Assembly: GCA_010672585.1 (NCBI GenBank)
Contig: JAAHGF010000030.1
Coordinates: 6,585-70,584 of the forward strand
DNA length: 64,000 bases
Source: Okeania sp. SIO1I7
Lineage (GTDB): Bacteria; Cyanobacteriota; Cyanobacteriia; Cyanobacteriales; Microcoleaceae
Direction of reading: 5' to 3'
Part shown: positions 37,907 to 47,235 of the stretch, piece after piece
Layout of the letters: the number at the start of each line of letters is the position of its first letter
Numbering within the stretch: the first letter of the stretch is position 1
Notes under the pieces: generated by a model
What the model saw: only the letters and a program-made list of their open reading frames with translations
Told to the model about the DNA's origin: nothing
Databases searched by the model: none
Translations under genes and position numbers: made by a program

Positions 37907-40255
37907 TTACGAACTAACTTTGATTGTAATCTGAATCTTATTTACAGCAGAGGGAACGCACCATTTTAACAGCGATCGCTTAATTTCCTCTATAATTTTT
38001 TTATCCTTCAAACTAGAAACTTCATCATCTAAAATTACTCGGAGTACGCGATCGCCTTTCACTTGCAATTCCAAAACTATTTCACCATGAATATTTGGCG
38101 GTAAATTCACATTCTGTAGATGCTGTTGCAGATTTTTTTGCCCTGCTGCATCCAGTCCCTTTACCTGAATAATTTGTAAGGAAGTATTGGTTAACTTTGT
38201 ATAATCTGGCTTTTTGCTCTTTGCTTCTCTTTTCCCTAAAGACTTTGCACCAAGGGAAATTCCTCTTTCCCTTTCCTCATTCATCCAATCTATTGCTTGA
38301 GGTGCTGCTAATTTTGCTCCTATATCTTTACGCGGTAGCTTCGCCATAAATGCCAAATCCGAATCAAATGACATAGTACGAGCTGCATATTTGTCTACTT
38401 GAGGTATTGGAGATGCTGCCCCAAAAATCCCCTCATAACTCACTCCCTCTGGCATTTCCACAGGAACTTCCATCGAAATGCGCTTACCATTAGGATCGAC
38501 ACGCACCTCTTCGCTTACCGCAACAAACGCCGTATATTCAGACAACAATTGATAATTCAAAGCTGTCTCCGTCACTTCTTTTACAATTGACTTCTTATCA
38601 TAATCAAACATCTGATTCATCAAATGCTTAATCTTTTGCCTGGCCAAAATTTGAGCAACTGCTATATTGTTAGACTCAGCAAAATGAATATCGAAAGTCT
38701 GCTGATAAATTTCCCCACCAGCAGCAATACCATTAACCTGTAACTCACCTCCCACAGCATCCTGTTTGTGCCCAAATAAAACCAAAGGTTGTTCGGCAAA
38801 CAAATCTGGAGTTGTCACCGGATAAATTTCTGGTACTTCACCCCAACCATTCCACTCAACCTCAATTTGAGTCAATACTGGATTATTAATTTGCTGAAAA
38901 AATTTATCTGCTACTTCCTCAGTCGGTTCATCCTGTCGTACAACCCTAGCAATACCCTGCCCAATTTCTGCCAAACGGTTAATCAAATATCGATTTACCG
39001 AACTACCAACACCAAAACTATAAAGTCGGTTGCCTGGTTGGAGTTGGTCTTGCACTTCTGCCAATACTGCTTTTTCATTACCAATATAACCATCGGTCAA
39101 CATCACAATACTCCGCAGTCTTCCCGCAGGTGGAGGCGGAAAATTCAAAACTTCCTGGATGCCATTAAGTAATTCAGTGCCACCATTTGCAGTTAATCTG
39201 TTGATATAGTTAATTGCAGTGGCAATATTTTTAGGTGTATTCGGTAGAGGTTGTTCTGATAGTTTTCTGGCAGTATTGGCAAAGTCGATAATTGTGAAAG
39301 TGTCGTTGGGGTTAAGTCCGTGAATAAAACGGCGCATTAATTCCTGACATTTCAAGAATGGTTCTCCCCTTTGGGAACCAGAAGTATCCATGAGGAAAAC
39401 AACATCTTTCGGCACAATTTCATCACTGCGATATCGTAAAGCGGGAATTAGATAAACGGCAAAATATCCGCCACGTTGGTCTGCTTGAGTTAATACCGTT
39501 GCTTTGGTACGATCGCCAGCAACTTGATAGTGGAGAATGAAGTCTTTATTTGGGATGGTGTCTTCATTTCCTAATTTAACCGTAACAATTTCTCTTCGCT
39601 CGGATGTTTGAATTTGGTGGGATGTAGAATTCACCTGAAAAATTGGCATCCCACAGTCTATTTCTACTGTCATACCAATATCATGTCCGGAACGAGTTGC
39701 CGGGGGAACTATTGGTGGTGTAATTTGACTAGCATCGGGAACTTGGTCTGTATCACCACTTCCATCTATAGATGTTCCAGGAATATAGCGAGGTCCGACT
39801 ACCATCGGAAACACAAATTCATAGTCCCCACCTTCAAATTTGAGGGAGTCTGTATAGCGAATAATTACATCTATTTGTTCCCCTGGTTTAATATTTGCCA
39901 GGGACTGAGTGAAAATATTATCGCGCTGTTGTTCGAGTAACCCCGCAGTGCGACCTTGTTGTTTAGCTTGTTGATAGATTTTTTTTGCTTCTTCTCGTTT
40001 TTTGATATTGCCTTTGATTAAGCGATCGCCGATTTTTATTTCCATTTCATCGACTGCTGCTTCATCTGGTAATGGGAAGACATAAGTTGCTTCTAGGGGT
40101 TCGGTGAATGGATTTTCAAATTGTTGAGTTACTTCTACCCTAGATAGGTTGCCCGCTATTTTAGCCTTAACTTCGGTGTGTTTGAGCGGAAAAGTCAGTT
40201 GCTCTTCTGAGGATAGAATGTATAATCCAGTTATAGTTGGTATGGTTACAGACAT
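37907..40255 (-). CDS. VIT and von Willebrand factor A domain protein
   Basis: This 782-residue protein has an N-terminal VIT domain (LKHTEVKAKIAGNLSRVEVT; PLEATYVFPLPDEAAVDEME) and a central VWA domain with the metal-site motif DTSGSQ in VVFLMDTSGSQRGEPF and later IVMLTDGYIGNE. A C-terminal region of about 250 residues follows. It resembles inter-alpha-trypsin-inhibitor-like bacterial proteins. No signal peptide or sortase tail is obvious, so it may be cytoplasmic. The MIDAS suggests metal-dependent protein binding. Partner unknown. Confidence 0.92.
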   Translation of the reverse strand: MSVTIPTITGLYILSSEEQLTFPLKHTEVKAKIAGNLSRVEVTQQFENPFTEPLEATYVFPLPDEAAVDEMEIKIGDRLIKGNIKKREEAKKIYQQAKQQGRTAGLLEQQRDNIFTQSLANIKPGEQIDVIIRYTDSLKFEGGDYEFVFPMVVGPRYIPGTSIDGSGDTDQVPDASQITPPIVPPATRSGHDIGMTVEIDCGMPIFQVNSTSHQIQTSERREIVTVKLGNEDTIPNKDFILHYQVAGDRTKATVLTQADQRGGYFAVYLIPALRYRSDEIVPKDVVFLMDTSGSQRGEPFLKCQELMRRFIHGLNPNDTFTIIDFANTARKLSEQPLPNTPKNIATAINYINRLTANGGTELLNGIQEVLNFPPPPAGRLRSIVMLTDGYIGNEKAVLAEVQDQLQPGNRLYSFGVGSSVNRYLINRLAEIGQGIARVVRQDEPTEEVADKFFQQINNPVLTQIEVEWNGWGEVPEIYPVTTPDLFAEQPLVLFGHKQDAVGGELQVNGIAAGGEIYQQTFDIHFAESNNIAVAQILARQKIKHLMNQMFDYDKKSIVKEVTETALNYQLLSEYTAFVAVSEEVRVDPNGKRISMEVPVEMPEGVSYEGIFGAASPIPQVDKYAARTMSFDSDLAFMAKLPRKDIGAKLAAPQAIDWMNEERERGISLGAKSLGKREAKSKKPDYTKLTNTSLQIIQVKGLDAAGQKNLQQHLQNVNLPPNIHGEIVLELQVKGDRVLRVILDDEVSSLKDKKIIEEIKRSLLKWCVPSAVNKIQITIKVSS

Positions 40256-40463
40256 GAATTTCTATGCTCCTAATAGCGATAGATTTTTTTGTAGTATTTT
40301 AATTCTTCTTGTAACAGATCTGAACAATAATTGTCTATTAAAAATTGTGTTTTATATCATGTCTGGTAGCAAAGGAACGGGCAAGATGCACATTCCACAA
40401 CAAAACTATTAAAATATTCTCGCATTTATGCAATGCCTTTTTTTCCCTGTTCCCTGCTATAAA
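40256..40463. other. Upstream spacer with a family C end
   Basis: TATATCATGTCTGGTAGC at 40344-40361 resembles a family C left end (compare 29123), and CACATTCCACAACAAAAC at 40389 resembles a family E end. Neither element is complete. Confidence 0.5.
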
Positions 40464-40632
40464 TTACCGAAAAATTGCAGTTGTAAAGCCTCCTCTTTTA
40501 AGAGGATAAAAAGCGGTCGTTAGCGGAGCTTACCGTAGGGTGGGATGGCGAGGAGACCTCGCCATATCCAATCGACCAAGAGAAGAAAAATTTTCCTTTG
40601 AGTCAATCCTCTTATTTTATAAGGAGAGGTAA
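40464..40632. repeat. Family D repeat, inverted copy
   Basis: 169 bp from TTACCGAAAAATTGCAG to GGAGAGGTAA, the inverse orientation of the other family D copies (CGCCATATCCAATCGACCAA). It lies between the minus-strand genes at 37907 and 40656. Confidence 0.72.
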
Positions 40633-40655
40633 TTCTAAATTATAAATTCTAAATT

Positions 40656-41993
40656 CTAAATTCCTGAAAAACTTTTCTGTTTATTCTGAGCAAATTTCAA
40701 CAACTCTTGAGCTTCTTGATAATAAGTTGTTCCTGGTTTAATATTCTCTAACTGATTAATAATTAATTGAAGTTTACTAGCCAGTATACCACGATTAGAA
40801 GTATCATCAACAGCATATCTTTGCCAATCTGCAATTAAATTTTTAGCCTCCTTAAAAGCTTTTTTTGACTCTGTTTCTGCTTGCAACCGCATTTTTACAT
40901 TAGCCAAATTAACCTGATATTCTCCCAGTTTAGTTTGTGCTTCCAAATAAGCTGGATTATCTCCTGGTATTTTCTTTAATTGATTAATTGCTTGTTCCCA
41001 TAAACTCGCCACCACTTGCCATTGTTGTTCTGGATGGGGTCCATTTTGGGCAGCTATAGCCGCTTGCATACCAAATTGTTTTGCCACTTGCATAAAAGTG
41101 AAACTGAGTTTACTTCCCTCAGCTAAACCTGCCTCTATTTGAAAATCTCGCTTTGTCGCTGCTAACTTTGGTTTCACCATTTTTCCGGCGAGAGTAGTAG
41201 GAGGAATTTGCTCTAACTTATCTATTGCCGCTTGCCAGTCAGCGATCGCTTGTTGTTTGTCTGTTGGGGTTGTCACTTGCTCATACTGTTGTTTAGCTGT
41301 TGTAATAGTTTTCTCTGCTTCTGTCAACAACTTTTGAGCATTCTTTTCTTGAAACGCCTTTGCTTCTATTTGCCCCACTTTTTTTCTCGTACTTTCAAAT
41401 TCATCTACAGTGAACTTCCAAGAACAACTAAAAAAAGTACAATATCGTTGAGGATAGTAACCTAAAGACCATACCGGCAGTTTATCTAAGTGTTTTTGCG
41501 CTTCAGCAACTCTCTGCGTTCCCAAATTAATATCGGCACTAGAAGTTGCCTTATTTATCAATTGGTCTGCTTGTTCAACATTAGCGATCGCCTCTCGATA
41601 GTTATTATCCATACTGATATAGCTAGGTATCAAAATTATTGGTGCTACTCTAGACACAGGTTTACGAATCATTGGATAGGGTAAATTTGCGACCCAAACT
41701 ATCCCTGCCATTCCCAGCAAAGCAGGAGGTATCAAGGCAATTTTACTCAACATTCCTGGTGGTTTATTTGCTTTAGCTGCTTTCTGAATAACTGTGTCAC
41801 TAAAATTAGGAAATTGGTCTTTTACTAAATGGCTTAACTCTTCTTCTTTTAGGGGTTCTCCTGATTGAAAAGTTAACTTATCCAATCTTTTCATTACTAT
41901 ATTTTTTCCTACTTCCCCAACCACATCTTCTTTAGCACATTTGTTAACTTCAACCTCTAATATTTTATATGCTCGGTTATATAAACGTGACAT
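40656..41993 (-). CDS. Helical-repeat membrane protein, hypothetical
   Basis: This 445-residue protein has a cytoplasmic N-terminus of about 85 residues (KRLDKLTFQSGEPLKEEELS), one or two hydrophobic segments (ALIPPALLGMAGIVWVANLP; VAPIILIPSYISM), and a long region of repeated helices in TPR-like pairs (ANVEQADQLINKATSSADIN; EQAINQLKKIPGDNPAYLEA; QLENIKPGTTYYQEAQELLK). The repeating pattern L..IP....AYLEA suggests a solenoid scaffold. Such proteins are common in cyanobacteria without assigned function. A CTFFSCSW pair of cysteines is notable. Confidence 0.82.
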   Translation of the reverse strand: MSRLYNRAYKILEVEVNKCAKEDVVGEVGKNIVMKRLDKLTFQSGEPLKEEELSHLVKDQFPNFSDTVIQKAAKANKPPGMLSKIALIPPALLGMAGIVWVANLPYPMIRKPVSRVAPIILIPSYISMDNNYREAIANVEQADQLINKATSSADINLGTQRVAEAQKHLDKLPVWSLGYYPQRYCTFFSCSWKFTVDEFESTRKKVGQIEAKAFQEKNAQKLLTEAEKTITTAKQQYEQVTTPTDKQQAIADWQAAIDKLEQIPPTTLAGKMVKPKLAATKRDFQIEAGLAEGSKLSFTFMQVAKQFGMQAAIAAQNGPHPEQQWQVVASLWEQAINQLKKIPGDNPAYLEAQTKLGEYQVNLANVKMRLQAETESKKAFKEAKNLIADWQRYAVDDTSNRGILASKLQLIINQLENIKPGTTYYQEAQELLKFAQNKQKSFSGI

Positions 41994-42129
41994 ATTTTTA
42001 CCTCTAGATTTATTACTTATATTATAATCTTCGGATAACTCATCAGTCCAATAGTTAATTTAATAGCAGATATACCTAATCGTTGCCCAATTTAAAATCC
42101 AGTTGATAAATAAAGTTAATAGTCATCAA

Positions 42130-42390
42130 ACTGTAGGTTGGGTTAAGCGACAGCGCAACCCAACAGATACTTATGGTTTTCACCTGATGTTTGGAAATAT
42201 CTACATTTTGTTGGGTTTCCCAAGCTCAACCCAACCTACACCACTCAAGGAGTAATTGTACAACAACGTCTTCAACTAATTATTTATAATGTAGAGCAAG
42301 AGTAGTCTAGTAGGTTGGGTTAAGCGAAAGCGCAACCCAACACCAAGCTATAATGTTGGGTTTCCGTAAACGTCAACCCAACCTACAAAG
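42130..42390. repeat. Two inverted-repeat (TAGGTTGGGTTAAGCG) elements
   Basis: TAGGTTGGGTTAAGCGACAGC with GCTCAACCCAACCTACA forms one hairpin element (about 42132-42240), and TAGGTTGGGTTAAGCGAAAGC with GTCAACCCAACCTACA a second (about 42310-42388). A relic with the same right half occurs at 47152-47210. Between the two lies a xisH fragment. Confidence 0.75.
42243..42305 (+). pseudogene. xisH 3' fragment (first)
   Basis: The frame from ACTCAAGGAGTAATTGTAC reads TQGVIVQQRLQLIIYNVEQE then stop, nearly identical to the second fragment at 42640-42729 and to the C-terminus of XisH. It ends early by a TAG and is separated from the other fragment by an inverted-repeat element and a G-rich repeat. 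Confidence 0.65.
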
Positions 42391-42489
42391 TGTCAATAAT
42401 TTTTTAGTATAAAATTCGGTGTAAGAATGGGGAAAAAATTGCTGTATAAATCAAAAGTTTTATTCAAAAATCAATAACTTATAGCAATT

Positions 42490-42615
42490 CCTATAGTTAT
42501 GAAGTACATTTACGATCCCCCTAAATCCCCCTTAAAAAGGGGGAGTCTTCAAAGTCCCCCCTTTTTAAGCGGTTCCCCCCTTACTAAGGGGGGTTAGGGG
42601 GGATCTGGGGGCGGG
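42490..42615. repeat. CCCCC/GGGGG inverted repeat (CCCCCTTAAAAAGGGGG)
   Basis: GATCCCCCTAAATCCCCC and GGGGGGTTAGGGGGGATC are inverted ends enclosing CCCTTAAAAAGGGGGAGTC and TCCCCCCTTACTAAGGGGG. It is a GC-rich insertion of about 125 bp between the two xisH fragments. Confidence 0.65.
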
Positions 42616-42639
42616 GGATCTAAAACTTTTTTTAGGTTA

Positions 42640-42729
42640 CTATTTACTCAAGGAGTAATTGCAGAACAAGGTCTTAAACTAATTATTTATAATGTAGAGC
42701 AGGAGGTAATTATAGAATGGAAAAGTTAG
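42640..42729 (+). pseudogene. xisH 3' fragment (second), overlapping xisI
   Basis: Reads LFTQGVIAEQGLKLIIYNV and on to IIEWKS then TAG at 42727-42729. This matches the C-terminal strand of XisH. The full-length XisH of about 138 residues is absent. The fragment overlaps the xisI start by 13 bases, as intact xisH-xisI pairs do, so it may still supply translational context. Confidence 0.72.
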
Positions 42730-43052
42730 AAAAATACAGAAATTATATTGAGCAAATAATTAAAGAATACGGACAATATAAACCATCTTATGGAGAGGTA
42801 GAAGTACAAACAATTTTCGACAGGGAACGCGACCATTATCAACTTTTAAATGTTGGTTGGGATGGGAATGAAAGAATAGGAGGTTGTGTTTTACAAATAG
42901 ATATTAAAAATGAAAAAATCTGGATACAACATGATAATACAAAAATGGGTATTGCGGATGAATTAGTAGATTTAGTAGTGCCATCGTCAGATATTGTTTT
43001 GGCTTTTCATGCGCCTTATAAACGGAAATATACAGGTTTTGCTGTGTCGTAA
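42717..43052 (+). CDS. xisI: XisI-like protein (first copy)
   Basis: This 111-residue XisI family protein was named for the fdxN-element excision factors of Anabaena. Family signatures are FDRERDHYQLLNVGWDGNER, GGCVLQIDIKNEKIWIQHDN and PSSDIVLAFHAPYKRKYTGF. In the genome it normally follows xisH; here only a C-terminal xisH fragment remains. No recombinase gene is near. XisH resembles endonucleases, and the pair is now often considered a conflict or mobile-element module, which is inference. Normal length. Confidence 0.92.
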   Translation: MEKLEKYRNYIEQIIKEYGQYKPSYGEVEVQTIFDRERDHYQLLNVGWDGNERIGGCVLQIDIKNEKIWIQHDNTKMGIADELVDLVVPSSDIVLAFHAPYKRKYTGFAVS

Positions 43053-43342
43053 AAAGAAGGAGTAGGAATTAGGTAGGGACGTTGCATGCAACTTCCCTAC
43101 AAAGTAGGAGGAAATAATTAATTTTATTTTTTATTATTGGAGATGTTTAATATAGCAATCCTAATATCAAATTTCATTAATTAGCCATAATAAATCAGCT
43201 ATCTTGAGTCATCTTTAGATGACTTTTGCTATGAGCCAAGAAATAAATTTCTTGGCGGATGAGAAAGCCATACTTGATACCCGATGGCTAGCCAAACCAA
43301 GCCAAGGATTGAAATCCTTGACTGATAGCTTAAGTCATCTAA
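43053..43342. repeat. Structured spacer with four palindromes
   Basis: Contains AGTCATCTTTAGATGACT (about 43205-43222), CCAAGAAATAAATTTCTTGG (43237-43256), CCAAGGATTGAAATCCTTG (43302-43320) and AGTCATCTAAAGATGACT (43333-43350). The first and last are near-identical, so the block could fold into a multi-stem structure, possibly transcribed. No gene. Confidence 0.7.
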
Positions 43343-43462
43343 AGATGACTAGATTATCTATACCATAGATGACTAAATTATCTATACCATAGATGACTAA
43401 ATTATCTATACCATAAATGACTAGATTATCTATACCATAGATGACTAGATTATCTATAGCAT
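43343..43462. repeat. 24-bp tandem repeat, five units
   Basis: Five copies of AGATGACTAGATTATCTATA-CCAT begin at 43343, 43367, 43391, 43415 and 43439, differing by single bases (TAGATT/TAAATT, AGATG/AAATG). The first unit overlaps the last palindrome of the preceding spacer. Confidence 0.88.
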
Positions 43463-43806
43463 CTTTTTGTATTATGGTTGATTAATGCAATCTGACATAA
43501 ATTGGTTGTGACAGTTCTTATAACAGTTAATTTTAACTGAAAACATGAACAAATTCTGAACTTTTACTACTTAAATAGGAATAAATTGACTTTTTTTATT
43601 AACCGCTGAAGCACTTAATTTACTTTTTTATACAAGTCTTTGGTGAGAATAGCTAAGTACAATTTTTATACTTTTTATTTCATTCCTTTCTCTAAATTTA
43701 TGTCTATAATTAAGAGATTTTTTTACTCTTTCTTCTGTTTTGTTTCCATAATTACTTTAATATTCAATCTCCCTATCTCCTCATTTCCCCACCTTGCTTT
43801 TAGAGT
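43463..43806. other. AT-rich spacer downstream of the KAP gene
   Basis: 344 bases with no open frame and no clear hairpin terminator for the minus-strand KAP gene. Confidence 0.45.
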
Positions 43807-46746
43807 CTAAAACTTTTTACGAAAGATAAACTTGCACAGCAAATTATCATCTTCATCTTCTATGTGGAAATTCTTTATTCCAATTTTCTGGCCTGGAGTC
43901 CACAAACGCGGAAGTTCACCTTTTCTCATGTTTTGTAATTCAAACTCAGGCTCATCGTATGACAACCAATTATCTCCTTTTCGCCAACCTACCTCTTCGC
44001 CAAATTTATTCCAAATCTCTTGATTACCCCGTTGTGTCTGCTCGGAGTTAACAAAGATTTGCTTATAAATTTGCTTTTGAACTCTGAAGCCAAATTTACC
44101 GTTACTGTATTTCTCCCATAGTTGATCGACAGTGCGGAAGTCATCAGAAGGGAAGTTATCAATTGCTTCTAGTAATAAGAATAGTACATATTTTTTATTC
44201 AGTAAAAGATTTTTTACTACTACTCCTGCTCTTTCTACTATTAATACTACTATTCCTGCTCCTAATACTACTACTCCTGCTCCTAATACTATTAATACTG
44301 CTACTCCTTCTCCTAATACTACTGCTCCTGTTACTAGTGCTCCTGTTACTACTACTGCTACTACTACTGCTCCTGCTACTACTACTACTGCTACCCAGTA
44401 CACTACCTCTTGTAATCTTGATACTTTTCTTCCTGCTATTACTCTTGCTACTAATCCTACTCTTTCTGGTTTTAATCCGACTTTTTCTAATCTTGAATTC
44501 AGTTCTTTTAAGGATGACATTGACAATGAGTTTCTGTTGCTGCGATATACCTCTTCTATGTTAGGAGCTTCAAATATGAGGTTAAACGTTTCATCGTTAG
44601 CTTCTTTCCACTTACCAGCAGCTAGAAGTTGACGCAGCTTGAAGTATTTAGGAGATATTCCTTGTGGTGAAACTTGTAGAAGTTTTTTAATCGATCCGTC
44701 TTGAAAAACATACTTGTTATCAGTTTTTTGCTCATTATTCGGCGATCCAGTTGTCTGTTTTATCTCAGAGGAAAGTAACTGTTTGATTTTTGAGTAATTG
44801 TCGATCCAATAATTTGCATTGCCTTTTTCCTGATTATTTGCTGTAGATTCATCCCTTATAGCATTATTTGATTGAGGAGATAGATCGACTGCATATTTTT
44901 CTAAGTCAGCAAGTAGTTCTTGATTGTTTTTTAGCTCAAAAAGAAGACGGGGATATTTGAGCGTAAGTGCTGTAAACTTAGCTATTTGTTCTATAGTTAT
45001 TGGTTTCTCATTAGAAGTAACTCCAATAGCATAATAAGCAATATAAGTTCTGAGCCTAAGTACATTAATATATTGTTTTAAACGACGGGGATTATAATCA
45101 AAAAAAGGAGCAACCATCTCGATTACTTCAGCAAGTTTTTGTACATCTAAATCTTTATCAATTACAGGGAAAATAGCTAAATATGGAGGTGAATCCTCAG
45201 TTTCTTCAAGTTTTAAAATTTCTTCTATAATTTGAGGTTGTACTACTGCCTCAGTCTCTTCTTTTCGTGAAAATCTTTTCACAACTTTTTTTCCCAATTC
45301 TTTGAATATAAATTTTGCATCCTCAAATTGTTTGGCAAAATTAAAAGTTTCAGCAATTAAACTATAAGGAATCCCAAAAAATTGTTTTTCTTGATAAATT
45401 TCTGTATATATTTCTGTCTGATTTTCAGAGATTTTTTTGACAAAATTATTTAAAGTATTTTGAGAAGTTGCAGGAACATAGAATGATAATTGCACAAACT
45501 TTTCCAGGAAACTAAAACCATAATCAATCTGTTTACTCAATTTATCATTTCCCTTTTCCTGTGCTTGATTTTCTTTAGCAATTGAAGCTAGAAAAGGAAT
45601 CACATCTTTTTGTTTAAAAGTTATCGAAGCTGCCACCTTTTCCCGATCCATTCCCAAAATAAAAATCAAATTTGGGTCATCAGAAATCATCATATTTATG
45701 CCTTGTAATAAATCCGCAGCTTTACCCAACTCACAACGGTCAAGGTCATCAATAAAAACATAAATTTTCTCTTCTTTACCTACATAAGCACCAACAATTT
45801 TAGAGAAATCTTCGTGAAATTCTTCAATAAAAGCAGCTTCCTTTTCATAATCAGGAGACTCAAGATATAGAGTTAAATCCATTTTCTCGTCCCCAATTAA
45901 GTCTTTGATTATTCCGAAAAGTTTTCCTATTCCGGCAGCAGAACTACTAATTCCGACCAGTTGTAACAAAATATTTAAAGAAAGATTATTTGTATCCTCA
46001 TTATTTGTTGATTCTGAGTCTGAATTATCATTTTCTTTTGTCTCATTGTTAGTTGTTTCAGCCTCTTCTTTTTGACTTTTATCTTCCTCCTTTGAATCTG
46101 ATTTCAGAGTGTCAGCCAAATTTTCAGACAACTGATAAACTCCCTCAAAGCCAAATTTCCAGTATACAATTGGAATAGCTACAGTAATACTAGAAATCAA
46201 CGAAACCATCACCAAAGTCTGAATAGCTTTAAACGGTTTATCTTTAAAATTTAAACGATAAATAAATAGCTGAAACCGACTGTATAAATTATAGAAAAAA
46301 TCAGGAATATTACGATTTTTAGATAACTCTTCCAAAAAAGAAAGAGCAAAAGTCGCCCAAAGTGACTCAGATTTTTCATGTCGCCAAGCATTAAACCAAA
46401 CTGTTTGTGTTTTTTGTTTTAATCCTAATCTAATAAATTTACCAATATCTGATAGATTGCTGAAAATAATCTGGTCTTCTTTAATTTTCTGCCAAACCTC
46501 TGCTAAATCTTTTTTATCTAATTCTTCCGACTTCTTGAGAATCTCCTTTTCCAACTGTTTCATAAAAGAAGATTTACCACTACCCCATTCACCTTCGATA
46601 GAAATAGTCAGTGGAGGTTTTGTATTTTCATTAGTTAAAAATTCAGCCATAGCTATTACATAAGGAGTAAAACCAAGTTCATCTTCTGTTGTTGCTTGGT
46701 CTCCGAAAGTAATAATTTTGTTTGATTTATCTGTAGATTCTGACAT
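43807..46746 (-). CDS. KAP-family P-loop NTPase with interrupted C-terminal GUN4 domain
   Basis: This 979-residue protein starts with the KAP NTPase module: Walker A GEWGSGKSS (about residues 52-60), two membrane segments inside the domain (about 175-200 and 250-280, with an acidic Asn/Glu-rich loop between) and Walker B IYVFIDDLDRCE near 332. The GUN4 domain follows: KYFKLRQLLAAGKWKEANDE near 700 and, after an insert of about 135 residues, IDNFPSDDFRTVDQLWEKYS, GKFGFRVQKQIYK and FGEEVGWRKGDNWLSY (about 860-930). The insert contains a Val/Ala/Gly tract (about 779-844) encoded by (ACT/GCT/CCT)n. It is flanked by two xisI genes. A membrane-linked sensor or defence NTPase is inferred. GUN4 binds tetrapyrroles in its founding family. 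Confidence 0.88.
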   Translation of the reverse strand: MSESTDKSNKIITFGDQATTEDELGFTPYVIAMAEFLTNENTKPPLTISIEGEWGSGKSSFMKQLEKEILKKSEELDKKDLAEVWQKIKEDQIIFSNLSDIGKFIRLGLKQKTQTVWFNAWRHEKSESLWATFALSFLEELSKNRNIPDFFYNLYSRFQLFIYRLNFKDKPFKAIQTLVMVSLISSITVAIPIVYWKFGFEGVYQLSENLADTLKSDSKEEDKSQKEEAETTNNETKENDNSDSESTNNEDTNNLSLNILLQLVGISSSAAGIGKLFGIIKDLIGDEKMDLTLYLESPDYEKEAAFIEEFHEDFSKIVGAYVGKEEKIYVFIDDLDRCELGKAADLLQGINMMISDDPNLIFILGMDREKVAASITFKQKDVIPFLASIAKENQAQEKGNDKLSKQIDYGFSFLEKFVQLSFYVPATSQNTLNNFVKKISENQTEIYTEIYQEKQFFGIPYSLIAETFNFAKQFEDAKFIFKELGKKVVKRFSRKEETEAVVQPQIIEEILKLEETEDSPPYLAIFPVIDKDLDVQKLAEVIEMVAPFFDYNPRRLKQYINVLRLRTYIAYYAIGVTSNEKPITIEQIAKFTALTLKYPRLLFELKNNQELLADLEKYAVDLSPQSNNAIRDESTANNQEKGNANYWIDNYSKIKQLLSSEIKQTTGSPNNEQKTDNKYVFQDGSIKKLLQVSPQGISPKYFKLRQLLAAGKWKEANDETFNLIFEAPNIEEVYRSNRNSLSMSSLKELNSRLEKVGLKPERVGLVARVIAGRKVSRLQEVVYWVAVVVVAGAVVVAVVVTGALVTGAVVLGEGVAVLIVLGAGVVVLGAGIVVLIVERAGVVVKNLLLNKKYVLFLLLEAIDNFPSDDFRTVDQLWEKYSNGKFGFRVQKQIYKQIFVNSEQTQRGNQEIWNKFGEEVGWRKGDNWLSYDEPEFELQNMRKGELPRLWTPGQKIGIKNFHIEDEDDNLLCKFIFRKKF

Positions 46747-46888
46747 TAGTTAATAAATTAAAAATAATCTTGATTTCTAATGATTTGTTGATAACAAAAT
46801 AGGTTCAATTCCTCTTGTTTATTCTTTCCTTCTGTCTCCTGTCTCCTGTCTCCTGACTCCTTCTTTATGTTTAGAGATATCTATTTTT

Positions 46889-47145
46889 GGCGTTGTTGAA
46901 TTGAAGTATGAATGCGCGATTGTTTGCTTCTGGTCTTCGCCCCCGCGCATCCCCCATCCTTCAAATGCGCAGCATCCTCTGGCTTCCCCCTTCCCAAGGG
47001 GGACGGGAGGGGGATAAAACTGGGGGACGGGAGGGGGATAAAACTGGGGGACGGGAGGGGGATAAAACTGGGGGACTTTTAGAATTTTATTCCCCCCAAA
47101 ATTGGGGGGCTAGGGGGGCTTGCATCATACCCAGAAAGCAACGCC
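46889..47145. mobile_element. MITE family A, copy 4
   Basis: This 257-bp element has left end GGCGTTGTTGAATTGAAG and a right end complementary to GGCGTTGCTTTCTGGG. It is flanked by a perfect 8-bp duplication CTATTTTT at 46881-46888 and 47146-47153. Inside, a 22-bp GGGGGACGGGAGGGGGATAA unit is repeated three times (about 47001-47063). It is upstream of the KAP gene. Confidence 0.93.
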
Positions 47146-47235
47146 CTATTTTTGTTGGGTTTATCCTCCGGATAAGCTCCGCTAACCTGACGTCAACCCA
47201 ACCTACACTTGTGCTAAATAACTAAATGCTTACGT

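Noticed and set aside
44132-44632. Thr/Pro- and Leu-rich open frames opposite the KAP gene
   Set aside because: They arise from the triplet repeat read on the other strand; the KAP frame carries recognisable domains on both sides.
46780-46830. tRNA-like T-arm string GGTTCAATTCC at about 46802
   Set aside because: No acceptor or anticodon stems can be paired around it.
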